The notes beneath the pieces were generated by a model. It saw only the letters and a list, made by a program, of their open reading frames with translations. It had not been told where the DNA came from and made no database searches. The translations under genes were made by a program, and so were the position numbers. Below, piece by piece: positions 23,421 through 35,431 of a DNA stretch of 64,000 nt. The first letter of the stretch is position 1; the number at the start of each line of letters is the position of its first letter. The stretch comes from Sipunculus nudus (Eukaryota; Annelida; Sipuncula; Golfingiida; Sipunculidae): positions 50,347,429 through 50,411,428 of the forward strand of contig CM049312.1 in assembly GCA_026874595.1 (NCBI GenBank), given 5' to 3'.

Positions 23421-26012
23421 GGTGGTGTTACTAGCAAAACTGTCTCCACAAGTAAATCCTTGCCAGACTTGACCATACAGTTAAGCCATCTAAGTACCAT
23501 ACGAAAGAAGTACTGTTCAGCCAGCAGTGATGACAACTCAGCTGCAGAGGAGAGTCAGCCATGTGTCATATCAGTGGAAGTTCATGAGCCAGCAAACCAG
23601 GAGGATAGCAGCTCAGATAACCCAAGTCCGTCTCCAGGGCAGCCCTCCAGCAGGCCACGTCCTAGACATAGTCTGTTTGAAAGAGGTGGAGTGAAAGGTT
23701 ACTTTCCTCAACCCATCAAAATGTACAGCACTTCAACCAGTGATAGTGAGGAGGCTGCTATAGAGCGAAAGCAAAATGTCTTGCAACTGTCCCACTCAAG
23801 ATCTTCACTGATTTCAAACAGCAGCACTTTGACTGCAAGAAGCACCAATAGCAGTGTCCTTAGACGGAATCGTGCCAGGAGCTCTGCTTTAAGTATTCGC
23901 AGCTCAGCCAGTGAACAAACCCTGGTAGAAGAACCTCAAGACAGTTCACATCAGCAGCATCATGCAAGAAAAAATGAAGCAAGACAACAGGAACCAAATA
24001 CTACAATGTACAGTATCCCTGACCAGACACAAGTTCCCTCAGTGCAACAGAAACATTGTAGTCAGAACTCTGGAATGAATGATACTGATGAAAAAAGACC
24101 AAGGGTGACAGGGAATTATAGCACATCATATAGTATTAAAGATCCCACAGCTGTTGCACAAATGGTTCTGGCAGAAACCATGGATCACCGACTAGCACTG
24201 GAAAAAATGCAGCACAAATCATTAAAAGGACTAAGAGAGAAGCAACACCTTGACAGGAATGAGGTGAATGGTGCTCTTATTGAAGAAGCAGAGCAATGCA
24301 ATTCTTTAAATAAGGCACATAACCAAATTAGTGGCACTTTATCCTCTTATTTGTGTAAAAAGGGTAATACAGTTCTTGGTGAGGACCTAAACATGAAACC
24401 ATCACCTCCAGTAGCTGAATCTGTACAGGATCATATCATGAAACTTCAGGTCGAGCGACTTAGCATCAGGGTCAGCAGCCCTGAAACAACCAACATACCT
24501 GAGCAGGAGAGCATTCTCACTCATCCTCAGGGGCACCCAGACTGTCCAGATACTCATGTCAGACCTTCCAAGCTGTCTCCCCGCGTCAGGCAGGGTTATG
24601 TTGGGAAAGGAACTCCACCTGTTAGAAAAGATTACGTGAGAAATGATGCTCCATGTGTGAGACCTGATAACATTGGGAATGATGCTCCATGTGTGAGACC
24701 TGATAACATTGGGAATGATGCTCCATGTGTGAGACCTGATAACATTGGGAATGATGCTCCATGTGTGAGACCTGATAACATTGGGAATGATGCTCCATGT
24801 GTGAGACAGGATTACAGCAGGAGTAGTTCTGATGTCAGTGACTTCCTCCACAAGAGCTCTGCATCAATGGGGAGTGCTTCTTCTGCTTTTTCCAAAGTAC
24901 TTTTTTCCAAAAGAGAGCATCTGACCCCTCCCACTGCCTCGACATACTCAAGTCAACATGCTGGAGATGATGCAGACAAAGAGTTCAGTGACATCACTTC
25001 CAAGAGAGATGAACCACAAACTGTGTCAGATACACAGGGTGTGTCCAGGGGTGTCACGTCTTCGGTGGTTTCTGAGGGGCAGAAATCAGAGAACTGTGAA
25101 GAAGTATTACAAGGACAACAAACCCTTCATGACTCTGATTCTCCATTCCGCTCAAACAGTGTCATGAGTGGCTGCAGCCAAATATCAAGTGCTTCCTCCA
25201 CTCACACTGTCATTCAGAGATTACCAACATCCAATAACCGCATGTATAAAAATCATCTGCTCACCAGTAGGCAAGCACATATCAATTCCTCTACAAATGA
25301 AATGAAAGAGACTTACAGAAACACAGTATGTAGTTCTCTCAAGGGTGGACTGTCCAGTCTCTCTAGCCCTTTAACACCGGCTAATGACCTGAAGGTCACC
25401 TGTAATAAGACACCAAGAGGGGATGTCAAGGCTGAAAACAGGGAACCGGGAGAAAGTCACCTAAACAATGATCATCAAGAGCAGGGTGTGGGTGTCCCCA
25501 GACAGGTAATGAAGGGAGACTATGCAAACACACAAGATGATCACATTGATAAGACAAGCTACTGGGGACAGAAGGACTACATGTACCATACAGCTCACAC
25601 AGAGTCCAGCAGTAGTTATCAAGGTACCAGCATAGCCAGGAAACCCATTTTCAAAAAGGGATGTACAAACACTGTTAATAGCACTGTATTATCTGTTGAC
25701 TGTACAATCAGTGCTAATAGTATGAAAGTATCATCTGGTGACTCGGTTATTGTTAAGAATACATCTGATAATTGTAGAAATGACGTTCCACCAAGGGCTA
25801 TTGTTTTACCACAAAGATATGGTGAAAGTCATGTGCACAGAAATGCACATGACCAAACACCAGCCAGTAATTCACAAAATGTCCAACAGGTGACCCCACT
25901 GAGGCAGTGTCCTGTGCCCAGCTACAAAGGGGCTCTACCAGCATCTGTGAATGGGAGGCCAGCCCCTTTCATAAATAAACAAACCAGAATATTTCAGTAT
26001 TCTAAATGCTAA
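23421..26012 (+). CDS. Last coding exon (2.6 kb) of the unrecognised gene, disordered Ser-rich tail
   Basis: The acceptor TTTATGGCTTCTAG ends at 23420. Its TAG is in frame, so coding must begin at or after 23421. The frame runs 863 codons to TAA at 26010-26012. The protein opens GGVTSKTVSTSKSLPDLTIQ and is rich in Ser, Asn, Gln, His and Thr. Notable parts: RRNRARSSALSIRSS, a basic Ser motif of the kind often phosphorylated; a 12-residue tandem repeat at 24585-24836; and a C-terminus ending QTRIFQYSKC. I see no transmembrane segment, signal peptide or catalytic motif. It joins exon 2 in phase 0. The N-terminal exons lie left of the window, so the family cannot be named. It could be a scaffold or a regulated tail of an enzyme; that is a guess. 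Confidence 0.85.
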   Translation, partial: GGVTSKTVSTSKSLPDLTIQLSHLSTIRKKYCSASSDDNSAAEESQPCVISVEVHEPANQEDSSSDNPSPSPGQPSSRPRPRHSLFERGGVKGYFPQPIKMYSTSTSDSEEAAIERKQNVLQLSHSRSSLISNSSTLTARSTNSSVLRRNRARSSALSIRSSASEQTLVEEPQDSSHQQHHARKNEARQQEPNTTMYSIPDQTQVPSVQQKHCSQNSGMNDTDEKRPRVTGNYSTSYSIKDPTAVAQMVLAETMDHRLALEKMQHKSLKGLREKQHLDRNEVNGALIEEAEQCNSLNKAHNQISGTLSSYLCKKGNTVLGEDLNMKPSPPVAESVQDHIMKLQVERLSIRVSSPETTNIPEQESILTHPQGHPDCPDTHVRPSKLSPRVRQGYVGKGTPPVRKDYVRNDAPCVRPDNIGNDAPCVRPDNIGNDAPCVRPDNIGNDAPCVRPDNIGNDAPCVRQDYSRSSSDVSDFLHKSSASMGSASSAFSKVLFSKREHLTPPTASTYSSQHAGDDADKEFSDITSKRDEPQTVSDTQGVSRGVTSSVVSEGQKSENCEEVLQGQQTLHDSDSPFRSNSVMSGCSQISSASSTHTVIQRLPTSNNRMYKNHLLTSRQAHINSSTNEMKETYRNTVCSSLKGGLSSLSSPLTPANDLKVTCNKTPRGDVKAENREPGESHLNNDHQEQGVGVPRQVMKGDYANTQDDHIDKTSYWGQKDYMYHTAHTESSSSYQGTSIARKPIFKKGCTNTVNSTVLSVDCTISANSMKVSSGDSVIVKNTSDNCRNDVPPRAIVLPQRYGESHVHRNAHDQTPASNSQNVQQVTPLRQCPVPSYKGALPASVNGRPAPFINKQTRIFQYSKC
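24585..24836 (+). repeat. In-frame 36-bp coding minisatellite (12-residue units)
   Basis: Seven units fit a 12-residue frame: VRQGYVGKGTPP, VRKDYVRNDAPC, four of VRPDNIGNDAPC, and VRQDYSRSSSDV. The four central units (24657-24800) are identical at the DNA level, indicating recent expansion or homogenisation. Each central unit has one Cys. Confidence 0.95.
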
Positions 26013-26340
26013 CATATCACTTTGCCAGATATTTTAAGAATGAATTTCATGAAATGTAGGATGTGCCATCATAATGCTTGTTATTAAAATTATATGTGTT
26101 AAAATGCATTATTGTAGCAAGGTAAATGTAATTGTATGTAATATTGTTGAGTTTGGTAATATGCAAGGGCTGTTGCAATAGAATTTCTATATTTAAAACA
26201 GTTGTACATTCCAGTTTATAGCAGATCTGAGTGGACCAAATAGGAAATGTGATTATAATGTACAGGAGGATGCCATAAATACTCATTTTATAAACTATGT
26301 ATGAGATTATTTCAAATAAATGCTCAAGACATTTCAGTGG
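26013..26340 (+). other. Probable 3' untranslated region
   Basis: AT-rich sequence from the stop codon to just beyond the AATAAA at 26315. No frame or repeat is seen. Its end is inferred from the polyadenylation signal. Confidence 0.55.
26315..26320 (+). terminator. Candidate polyadenylation signal AATAAA
   Basis: AATAAA lies about 300 bp downstream of the TAA and is followed by a GT-rich stretch (CAGTGGTGATG at about 26336). It is the first canonical signal after the stop. Confidence 0.5.
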
Positions 26341-26558
26341 TGATGAATTTCCATGACTATTGTATTTATCTTAAGGACGTGTGTTATGCAGCATACAAGT
26401 AAAGACGTATATGCAATTTTATTTACTTTTCTGCATAGTTATGTACATAATAATGAGGCATTTTAACTTTTTCTTTTTTGTTTAACAAAATAATGCATTA
26501 TAATTAGTTTGTATTCTCATTATTATTTGTGAATAGGTCTGATATGGCAGTCACATTC

Positions 26559-26750
26559 CAGGGGCGGATCCAGGATTGAAGAAAAGGGGGTGTCCAACCA
26601 AGGAGGACAAAAGAAAACCCTAAAAAAAGGTTCTCAGGTCTGAAAAAGGGGGGGTCCAGGCGGCAAAATTTTGTCTGAAGCCCTTAAAAAACATTTCTGA
26701 TGAAAAAGGGGGGGTCCGGACCCTTCCCCCCCCCCCTGGATCCGCTTCTG
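26559..26750. mobile_element. 192-bp MITE with GGATCC-containing inverted ends
   Basis: Left end CAGGGGCGGATCCAGGA; right end CCTGGATCCGCTTCTG. They are imperfect inverted repeats around GCGGATCCAGG. CATTC is directly repeated at 26554-26558 and 26751-26755, a likely target duplication. Internal G-runs (GGGGGGGTCC near 26648 and 26709) pair with the C-run at 26725-26736. No coding capacity. Confidence 0.7.
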
Positions 26751-27287
26751 CATTCTCTGTACTAGTATATCATGTGCATAGAAAAAAAGGAACATAACTT
26801 ATTACAACTGTATACCACTTTTACCATTGATGCCAAAAGTTATATGTAACATTTTAGAATTTTTTTTTATATGATTATACATGAATGATAATGATGTGGA
26901 AACCTCTGTCTCTATAAAATTGTTTAAATATTTTTAAAGACATAGTATGTTCAGTTATTGTATGTGTCAGCTTGACAGTATAAATTAATTCTTTCCTCAT
27001 AATTCAAAATTATTTATTGAATGTTGCTTGGATGTGCAAAGTTTTTGATCTCTTTTATGTCCTAGCTTAAAGGTTTAAAAGGGACTGGCCTTTGTAAAGC
27101 AGAACACGCTGTCAGAATGCTTTATTGTTCCCAGAACACACTGTCAGAATGCCTTATTGTTCCAACAGGTATTCTATCATGTATCACTATGTAGTGTGTA
27201 GAATATAAACTGTGGCTGGCTTCATGTTTATGGGGTTAAACATCTTTTGTTGTTTTGCAAGGGGAACCTACACAGGGTATGCATTAT
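26751..27287. other. Intergenic stretch without gene
   Basis: No gene seen. A small tandem duplication of about 32 bp, CAGAACACGCTGTCAGAATG and its CAGAACACACTG variant, occurs at about 27101-27163, separated by no spacer. Confidence 0.5.
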
Positions 27288-29895
27288 TGTATCCCCAGAC
27301 AAAGTCGGGGGATACTATGTTTTCATACCGGTCCCGCCGCCGCCGCCGCATATGAATCTTGTTGGCGCGATAACCCAAAAAATATTTCACGGAACTTTAT
27401 CAAACTTGGTATATGTATAGATATGGGTAAGAGGACAACGCCTATTTAAAATGAGGTCATGACCTTTACTAGGAGAGTGTCCCTGACCTTGAATAGGTCC
27501 AATTTTGGGGAAAATCACACAAATTCTTCAATATCTCAAGAAATCTTGCATGGATTTATCCCAAAATCAAGTTGATGGAAGATCATGGATAGGGTTGTCA
27601 TGTTCCAGAAAATGGTGGCGCCACCTATTATTCTTTACTTGTTTTCATGCCGTTTAATACCCCCAAAATTGCCACCTTACAGTACTGTGAGCATTATAAG
27701 TCAAAAACTAATGGACAGATTTCTTTTATATTATGCATATACATAGGTATGGGTTATTGGATGATGTTTATTTAAATTGGGGTCATGACCTTTCCTATGA
27801 TAGTGGCCTTTACCTTGAATATTGCCATATATGGTGAAAATCACACACCTCTTATGATATCTCCAGTGTTGATAGCCATATGGATTTCAAACATGACTTA
27901 TGTATGGCCCACCACTAAAGTAAGAGCCCTATAGGTTCTAGGGTCATGAGGTCAAAGGTCAAGGTCACTGGACTGGCATTTTAAAAGATACTGTGGATGC
28001 ATTTTAAGCCAAACTTTCATCCCAGGTCTTCCATCTTGAATATATAGCTCACTTGCCAATAGTGGATGATCCATATAAATTTTGGGGTCACAAGGTCAAA
28101 GGTCAAGGCCACAGGAGCTATCTGTCCAAAAATTAGTTTCTGGATGATAATTCCTGCTTTTATTGATGTATTGATTTCAAATTTGACTTATATATGTCCC
28201 ATTGAAAAAGCAAAACTCCAATTGATTTTGGGGTCATGAGGTCAAAGGTCAAGGTCACAGGACACATCTTTAAAAAGATTGTGGATGCATTTTCAGCCAA
28301 ACATTTCATCTCAGACCTTTCATCTTGCACATATAAGTCATCTGCCAATAGAGGAAGACCCCTATCAGTTTTGAGGTCACAAGGTCAAAGGTGAAGGTCA
28401 CAGGAGCCATCTGTCCAAAAATTAGTTTCTGGATGATAATTCCTGCTTTTATTGATGTATGGATTTCAAACATGACTTGTATATGTCCCATTGGAAAAGC
28501 AAGACCCAAATTGATTTTGGGGTCATGAGGTCAAAGGTCAAGGTCACAGGACACATCTTTAAAGGATGTGGATGCATTTTAAGCCAAACTTTCATCCCAG
28601 GTCTTCCATCTTGAATATATAGCTCACTTGCCAATAGTGGATAATCCATATAAATTTTGGGGTCACAAGGTCAAAGGTCAAGGCCACAGGAGCTATCTGT
28701 CCAAAAATTAGTTTCTAGATCATAATTCCTTCTTTTATTGATGTATGGATTTCATACTTGACTTGTATTTGACCCATTGGAAAAGCAAGACCCGAATTGA
28801 ATTTGGGGTCATGAGGTCAAAGGTCAAGGTCACAGGAAACCTCTTTAAAAAGGTTGTGGATGCAATTTCAGCCAAATAATTCATCTCAGATCTTTCATCT
28901 TGCACATATAGTTCACCTACTAAGAGTGGAAGACCCCTATCAATTTTGAGGTCACAAGGTCAAAGGTGAAGGTCACAGGAGCCATCTGTCCAAAAATTAG
29001 TTTCTGGATGATAATTCCTTCTTTTATTGATGTATGGATTTCAAACTTGACTTGTATATGTCCCATTGGAAAAGCAAGACCTGAATTGATTTTAGGGTCA
29101 TGAGGTCAAAGGTCAGGGTCACAGGACACATCTTCAAAAAGATGTGGATGCATTTTCAGCCACACATTTCATCTCGGATCTTTCATCTTGCACATATAGC
29201 TCACCTGCCAAGAGAGGAAGAACCCTATCAATTTTGAGGTCACAAGGTCAAAGGTGAAGGTCACAGGAGCCATCTGTCCAAAAATTAGTTTCTGGATGAT
29301 AATTCCTGCTTTTATTGATGTATGGATTTCAAACTTGTATTTGACCCATTGGAAAAGCAAGACCCGAATTGATTTTGGGGTCATGAGGTCAAAGGTCAAG
29401 ATCACAGGACACATCTTTAAAAAGATGTGGATGCATTTTCAGCCAAACATTTCATCTCAGATCTTCCATCTTGCACATATAGTTCTCCTGCCAAGAGAGG
29501 AAGAAAACTATCAATTTAAGGTCACAAGGTCAAAGGTGAAGGTCACAGGAGCCACCTGTAAAAAAAATTAGTTTCTGGATGATCATTCCTGCTTTATTGA
29601 TGTATAGATTTCAAACTTGACTTGCATATGTCCCATTGGAAAAGCAAGACCCAAATTTATTTTGGGGTCATGAGGTCAAAAATCAAGGCCACAGGACATC
29701 TTTAAAAAGGTCAAGGTCACAGGACCAACATCTTCAACAAGATTGTGGATTGTTAGATGGAAGAAACAATAAATATGCCAAGTGTCAGTACATGCTGCTA
29801 AAAATATGGGTCTGTTCTTAAAGGGGGGGGGGGGGGGGGGGGGCTACTATGTCTGGGGATACTCTGGCACCTGCGGTGCCAAGAAATGTCTAGTT
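27288..29895 (+). mobile_element. N1-family element, complete, with six ~288-bp tandem units
   Basis: The left end GTATCCCCAGACAAAG folds with GGGGGATAC and is the inverse of the right subterminal TGTCTGGGGATAC (29850-29862). The right end continues GGCACC-TGC-GGTGCC (a perfect hairpin, 29866-29880) and AAGAAATGTCTAGTT. A CCGCCGCCGCCGC stretch follows the left end, where other families have GTCCGTCC. Tandem units are spaced about 283-289 bp (GGGTCATGAGG at about 28230, 28519, 28805, 29094, 29377, 29664). Each has clusters of nuclear-receptor-like half-sites. There is one GGTGGCGCCACCT at 27614. No coding capacity. Confidence 0.8.
29823..29843 (+). repeat. G homopolymer (21 bp)
   Basis: An uninterrupted run of G just before the N1 right terminus. 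The homologous site at 1128-1133 has only six G, so the tract has expanded in this copy, or its length is an assembly artefact. Confidence 0.85.
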
Positions 29896-29991
29896 ATTTA
29901 ATATGTTTGCCAAATATTTTTGATCTGAAACAAGGATGACCCAAGGATACATCTAATTAGTAGAATTTTTCTTATATTTTATAAAAAACCT

Positions 29992-31064
29992 GTGAGCTTA
30001 TGCGATGGTTTGGTGTCATCCTTCCGTCATCAATCTGCTGTCATCTGTACGTTTACCCATGCTATTGTAAAAATGGCAGGATCTAGCTTCACTAAATTGT
30101 ATGCAAAATTAGTCATCTGTAAAACTGATTGTGCTTAGACTTAGATTGTACAGGACAAAAGCTAAAGAAAACTTTAAAAATCTTCTCAGACACTGCCCAG
30201 CCAAATTGTTCAATCTTTCACAAAAATAATCACAGAACCAATCTCTCTCATGTTTGTTCAAATAGTTTTAGTTCAGTGATTTTTGGCTGAGTAACAGGAA
30301 GCTGAACAGTCATTTGGCCAAATAAGCATACTAAAATAACAATCTCAAAAGCGGCAGGAGCTCACATCCCCAAATTATATGCAAATGTACACCACATGAG
30401 TCATATTTGAAATAGAGGTATCGGTGCTGCCACCTGCATTGATTTTATTTTGTACGGGGGGTCATCAGTACATTAACCCATGATTCCTCAGGAACAGCAG
30501 AAACTAGCATCAACGAATTTTATGCAAAAAAAAAAAAAATCAGTCGCCTGTAAAATGTTATGGGATTGAGCTTCGGGCGGCACCACCCTCATCAGTTAAC
30601 ATTTCACTGGGAAAATAGCTAGAAAACCGAAAATCATTTTCTGCAGCATCAATCATAGACAAGCTCTCGAGAGTTCAAATGGTTAGGGCTCAGTGATTTT
30701 TAGGTGAGTTAAATGAATTTGAACTTATTTATTGGCCAAGTAAGCATACTAACATAAAAAACATAGAAAACGGCAGAAGCTGGCATCACAAAGTTTTAAG
30801 CAAATGTTGGTCACATTAATCAGATTTGAAATTGAGATTTTTCTGGTGCCAGCTGCATTGACCTGTTTTTTATGGGCCAAAAACTCTTTAACCTCTTTCA
30901 GCTTCAACATTGAAAATGTTAAATGATGAAACTGTCAAGCCCAGTTGTATACGATTTCACAAAATTTATCCTAGGTTAGGGTTCTCTTAGTTGTTTAAGA
31001 GTAGTTCGGAATCACTGAATTTTGGTAGATACCCAGAATGCTGAAATCGGTCATGTGGTCGTAT
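29992..31064 (+). mobile_element. C-family left part, diverged
   Basis: Begins AACCTGTGAGCTTATGCGATG with GTCATCCTTCCGTCATC, then C-type interior (CAGCCAAATTGTTCAAT, GGTTAGGGTTCT). At about 31065 it switches to A interior (AACAGGGCACATTTTGAAAC), so the right end is missing. Confidence 0.6.
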
Positions 31065-32646
31065 AACTATTAACAGGGCACATTTTGAAACCGTTAGAAC
31101 TACAAATCCAAAGTTGAGTTAGATGTCCCTAATTACTCTACCAAACCTGAAACTGGGTCACTGTGACTTCGTTTCTTCAAGAAATCGAGAAAAACCCTCC
31201 ATATTCCAGGAAAAACTTGTTGCACTTCAAAACTGCCTACTATAAAAACAACTGTTGTTAATCTATTCATATTTGATATAACCATTTCTGCATATATTTT
31301 CTATGTACATGCCAGAAATTTGGTCCAAATTGCGTAAATTCTTGAAGTTATGGGACCAAACATAATTACATAATATCATTTGTTTTACTAGAGTGCTTAT
31401 CTCAAGCATACCTCTATATTGAACTTGGCGTTATTTGTATACCTGAAATTAGCTAAAAATTTTGTAAATTTTTTAAGTTATGAAGATGTAAAATAAGTCC
31501 CCCCTTAAATTCTTCCATAATTTTACCTCGGCTTATTTTCTTATAGTATGCACTGTTAAATTGATTCTCACAGCTTATACACATAAGGATTTAATATTTA
31601 TAATTTGAAACCAGTTGATCAATACTGTTGAATTGAATAAAGACTTTAAATATATAACATGTCAAGTCGTGTTTACATTAAGCGAGCCCAGAACGGTATT
31701 CAGGGTGGTAGAGCTAGCCCTCAGCTCCCCAGGCTGTTATGTTATCGCTTCATTAATGGCCACCACCTTGGTTGTCTAGGTGAGCTGGGTCAGGCTGTCT
31801 GCAGAAACCACCACAGTCTTTCTCTGTCCCCCCCCCCCCCGGCCACCTGTACAATAAGATGCATCTTATAATTTCACATTTTTCTTATAATTTCACATTT
31901 TTTTCAGCGACCAGCAGGAACCACAGAGAGTCCACCCCATCCCCCTCCCCTTCCAACCACCCCACAAATTCAGAGGCCTGTTAAACATGGTTCTCATATA
32001 AATTCAGTGTTGAATTCATTTTTAGCTCAGCTGACTATAAGTCATCTGAGCTATAGTCGTGGTCCTTTGTCTGTCGGCTCTCCGTCCGTCTGTCCGTCCG
32101 TTAAACTGGCACGTTTTGAAACCGTTGGACCTACGAATCTGAAATTCGGCATACCTTTAGATGTCCCCAAAATCTCCTAACATACCAAAAATTGGGTCAC
32201 TAGGACTTCGTTCCTTCGAATTATTAAGGAAAAACCTCCGTTTTCCATTTAAAACCCATTGTTACACTTCAAGACTGCCTAATATCAAAACCACTGACCT
32301 GATATTGACCATTTTAAATATAGTAATTCCTCTATATATTTCTTATGTACATACCAGAAATTATTTCGATATTTTTATATTCTTGAAGTAATGGGCCCAA
32401 ACATAATGCACCTTGTAAAAATTCAGGAAATATGTTTACTCCCTTAACTTGAGAATTGCATAAGCTAGAGACTTTCTATCAGGTATATACCTGAAATATA
32501 TACCTATATACTTATATATACCTTTATACTATATTTAATCAAGATTCAATTGTATACCAAAAATTAGATCTGAATTTTTAAAAATTTTATAAGTTATTAG
32601 TATAAATATAAAATCGGTACCTTAAATTTAACCCAGATTTCACCAT
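31065..32646 (+). mobile_element. A-family fragments
   Basis: 31065-32023 is A interior without its left end. A new A left end, AGCTCAGCTGACTATAAGTC, starts at 32024 after CATTTTT with a GTCCGTCTGTCCGTCCG stretch and runs to about 32646. There, at CACCATGGCA, it meets another A left region lacking its first bases. C-runs lie at 31830-31839. Confidence 0.6.
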
Positions 32647-35431
32647 GGCATAAGTCATCTGAGCCATAGTCGTGGTCCATTGTCCGTCCGTCTGTCCGGA
32701 TGTCCGTCCGTAAGACTGGCATGTTTTGACACCATTGGACCTACCAATGTGAAATTTGCCATACAGTTTGATATCCCCAAAATCTCCTACCATGCCGAAA
32801 AGTGGGTCAATAGGACTTTGTCCCTTCGAGATATTAAGGAAAAACATCATTTTTAGCTCAGCTGACTATAAGTCATCTGAGCTATAGTCGTGGTCCATTG
32901 TCCGTCGTCCGTCCGTCTGTCCGTCCGTCCGTCCGTCCGTCCGTCCGTAGATGTGGCACGTTTTGAAACCGTAAGACCTAGGAATCCAAAATTCAGCATA
33001 ATGTTAGATGTCCCCAAGATCTCCTACCAAGCCGAAAACTGGGTCTTTGCAACTTCATTCCTTTGAGAAATTAAGGAAAAACCTCAATTTTTTATTAAAA
33101 ACCTATTTTCACACTTCAGGACTGCCTAATATCAAAACCACTCATCTGTTTTTCCTCATATTTCCTATAAATAATCCTCTATATAATTCCTATGTACATG
33201 CCAGAAATTAGGTCTGTATTATATAATTTAAAAAAGTTATGGGCCCAAACATAATGCATTTTGTAAATAATCAGGAAAGAAATTTTATCACTTAACACAA
33301 AACTTGTTAAAGCTAAGCACTTTTTTTCTAGTAATATTACTTTTATTAATCAAAATAAAATTGTATACCCAAAATTAGATCGAAATCTTTTAAATTTTTT
33401 AAAATATTAGCAAAAATAAAAAATTGGTACCTTAAATTTTGCCCAACTTTGACCATGGCACGTTTTTTTTGCTGTAACTGCTGTGGATTTAATTTTCACA
33501 GCATGTTTTTGGTAGCATTTCAACTGTTAACACCAAAAATTTGAAACCAGTTGATCAAAAACTGTAGATTTTATTCAAGTTTTCAAGCACCATGTCACAT
33601 ATTGCTAGTGTTATGCAGTTTGCTAGAGCTCAGCTCCCGAGCTTCAGCTCTAAGTTCCTTAAATTTGGCATACAGTTAGATTTCTCCAAAATCCCCTACC
33701 ATGCCAAGAATTTGGTCACTAGGACTTAATTCCTTTGAGATATCAATGAAAAACTTCATTTTTCCATTAAAAACCCATTGTTACACTTTAAGACTGCCTA
33801 ATATCAAAACCACTGATCTGACTTTGATCATATATAATATACATATTTTTCTATACATTCGCTATGCACATGCCAGAAATGATGTCAGTATTGTGTATTT
33901 TTTTTTAAGTTATGGGCCAAAACATAATGCACTTTGTAAAAAATCAAGAAATATATTTACTCCCTTAACAAGGGCATTGCTGAAGCTAGAGATTTTATTG
34001 TCAGGGATGTAACATTATTTAATCAAGATTCAATTGAATACCCAAAATTAGTTCTGAATTTTTCAAATTTTATAAGTTATTAGTATAATATAAAATTAGT
34101 ACCTTAAATTTTGCCCAACTGTGACCATGGCACATTTGTTTCCTGAGAGCACTGTTGATATAATTTTCATATCATGCATACATAAGGATTTCAGCTTTTT
34201 AGTTTAGAAAGCTGAAAGAAATTGGCCAAATATTGTAGCTTTTATTAATGTTTTTTATGAGACCCTGTCAGACTTTGGCTCTCTCCAGCCCCTCTTGAGT
34301 CACCTGTATGTTGACCTTGTTGACCTTTCATCAAATTATGCACGCTTGAGGCGAGAATCCAGGCAGCTTATGGCCAGCCACAGTTGATCCAGGTGTCCAA
34401 CCTAACTCATCTAGTAGTTTTAACCAACAACATAACAATAAACAATTAATTAATAAATTTTTCTTGGTTTTTAATAACAAATTAAAGAAAAATAGAAAAG
34501 GAATTTGTTAGTTTATAATAACAGGAAATTAACTTGCAGTTACTGATGATATAAGAATCTTGTATCAATGGGTAGAATGTCACATATTCCAAATAACACC
34601 ATGCAGTCACCTATGGCATTTTTCAGTTCATTTTTAATGATAAAGAAGTCAATCATATTATTCATTACTAATCATTAGGGATTATATGAAGGAAATTAAT
34701 GATAGACAAAGATGCAGTTGATAATATTAGTCCAGATTCCTACTGTGTCTAGTGTGTACATTGATGTGAAATTAGTCCAAAATGAATTTTTTACAGTTAT
34801 TTTTTAATATAAATAAAAGCCATAAAACCAGGTACTTATGATCATTATTTAAATGTGTGAATTTTGTATATTCTGGATTCTCAAAATCATTGTTTGGTGA
34901 AAACTGAATAAATACCACACATGGTGCAAATACTTTGTAATTGTATTTAAATACGAATATGATTATGTACTCCATTATAAAATTTCTTGCATAAAGAATG
35001 GGAATTCAGGTAAAAATGAAAGTATATGAATTCTTGTGCAAATACTTTCAAAATGTATTCATGAATGCATTCATGAATATATTCTTTAATATTATTTTAA
35101 TAATCATATCAGTTATATTTCATTTAAAAAAATCATATGATTCTCTTATTATTTTTAATAAAAATTATATTTGGGACAATATTTGTAATTTTTTTTAATA
35201 AATAGTTAAACTCTTATATTATATGTTCTGCTTATAAGTTATATGGCCAAGTCAAAATCTGTGTGACAATAGCACTCCATTTGTTAATAAAATAAATGAA
35301 ATCAATCCTCTTCCCTGTCTCCAAAGATACTATCAAAATCATACATAAGCTAAACACCCACAACTCATAATACAGCTTATATTTATTACCACACAAAACC
35401 AGCATGTGCCTCATTTCTAAAAAATATTTTT

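Noticed and set aside
24402-24851. 149-codon open frame on the minus strand
   Set aside because: It is the antisense of the 36-bp coding minisatellite in the 863-codon exon; its repetitive translation simply mirrors that repeat.
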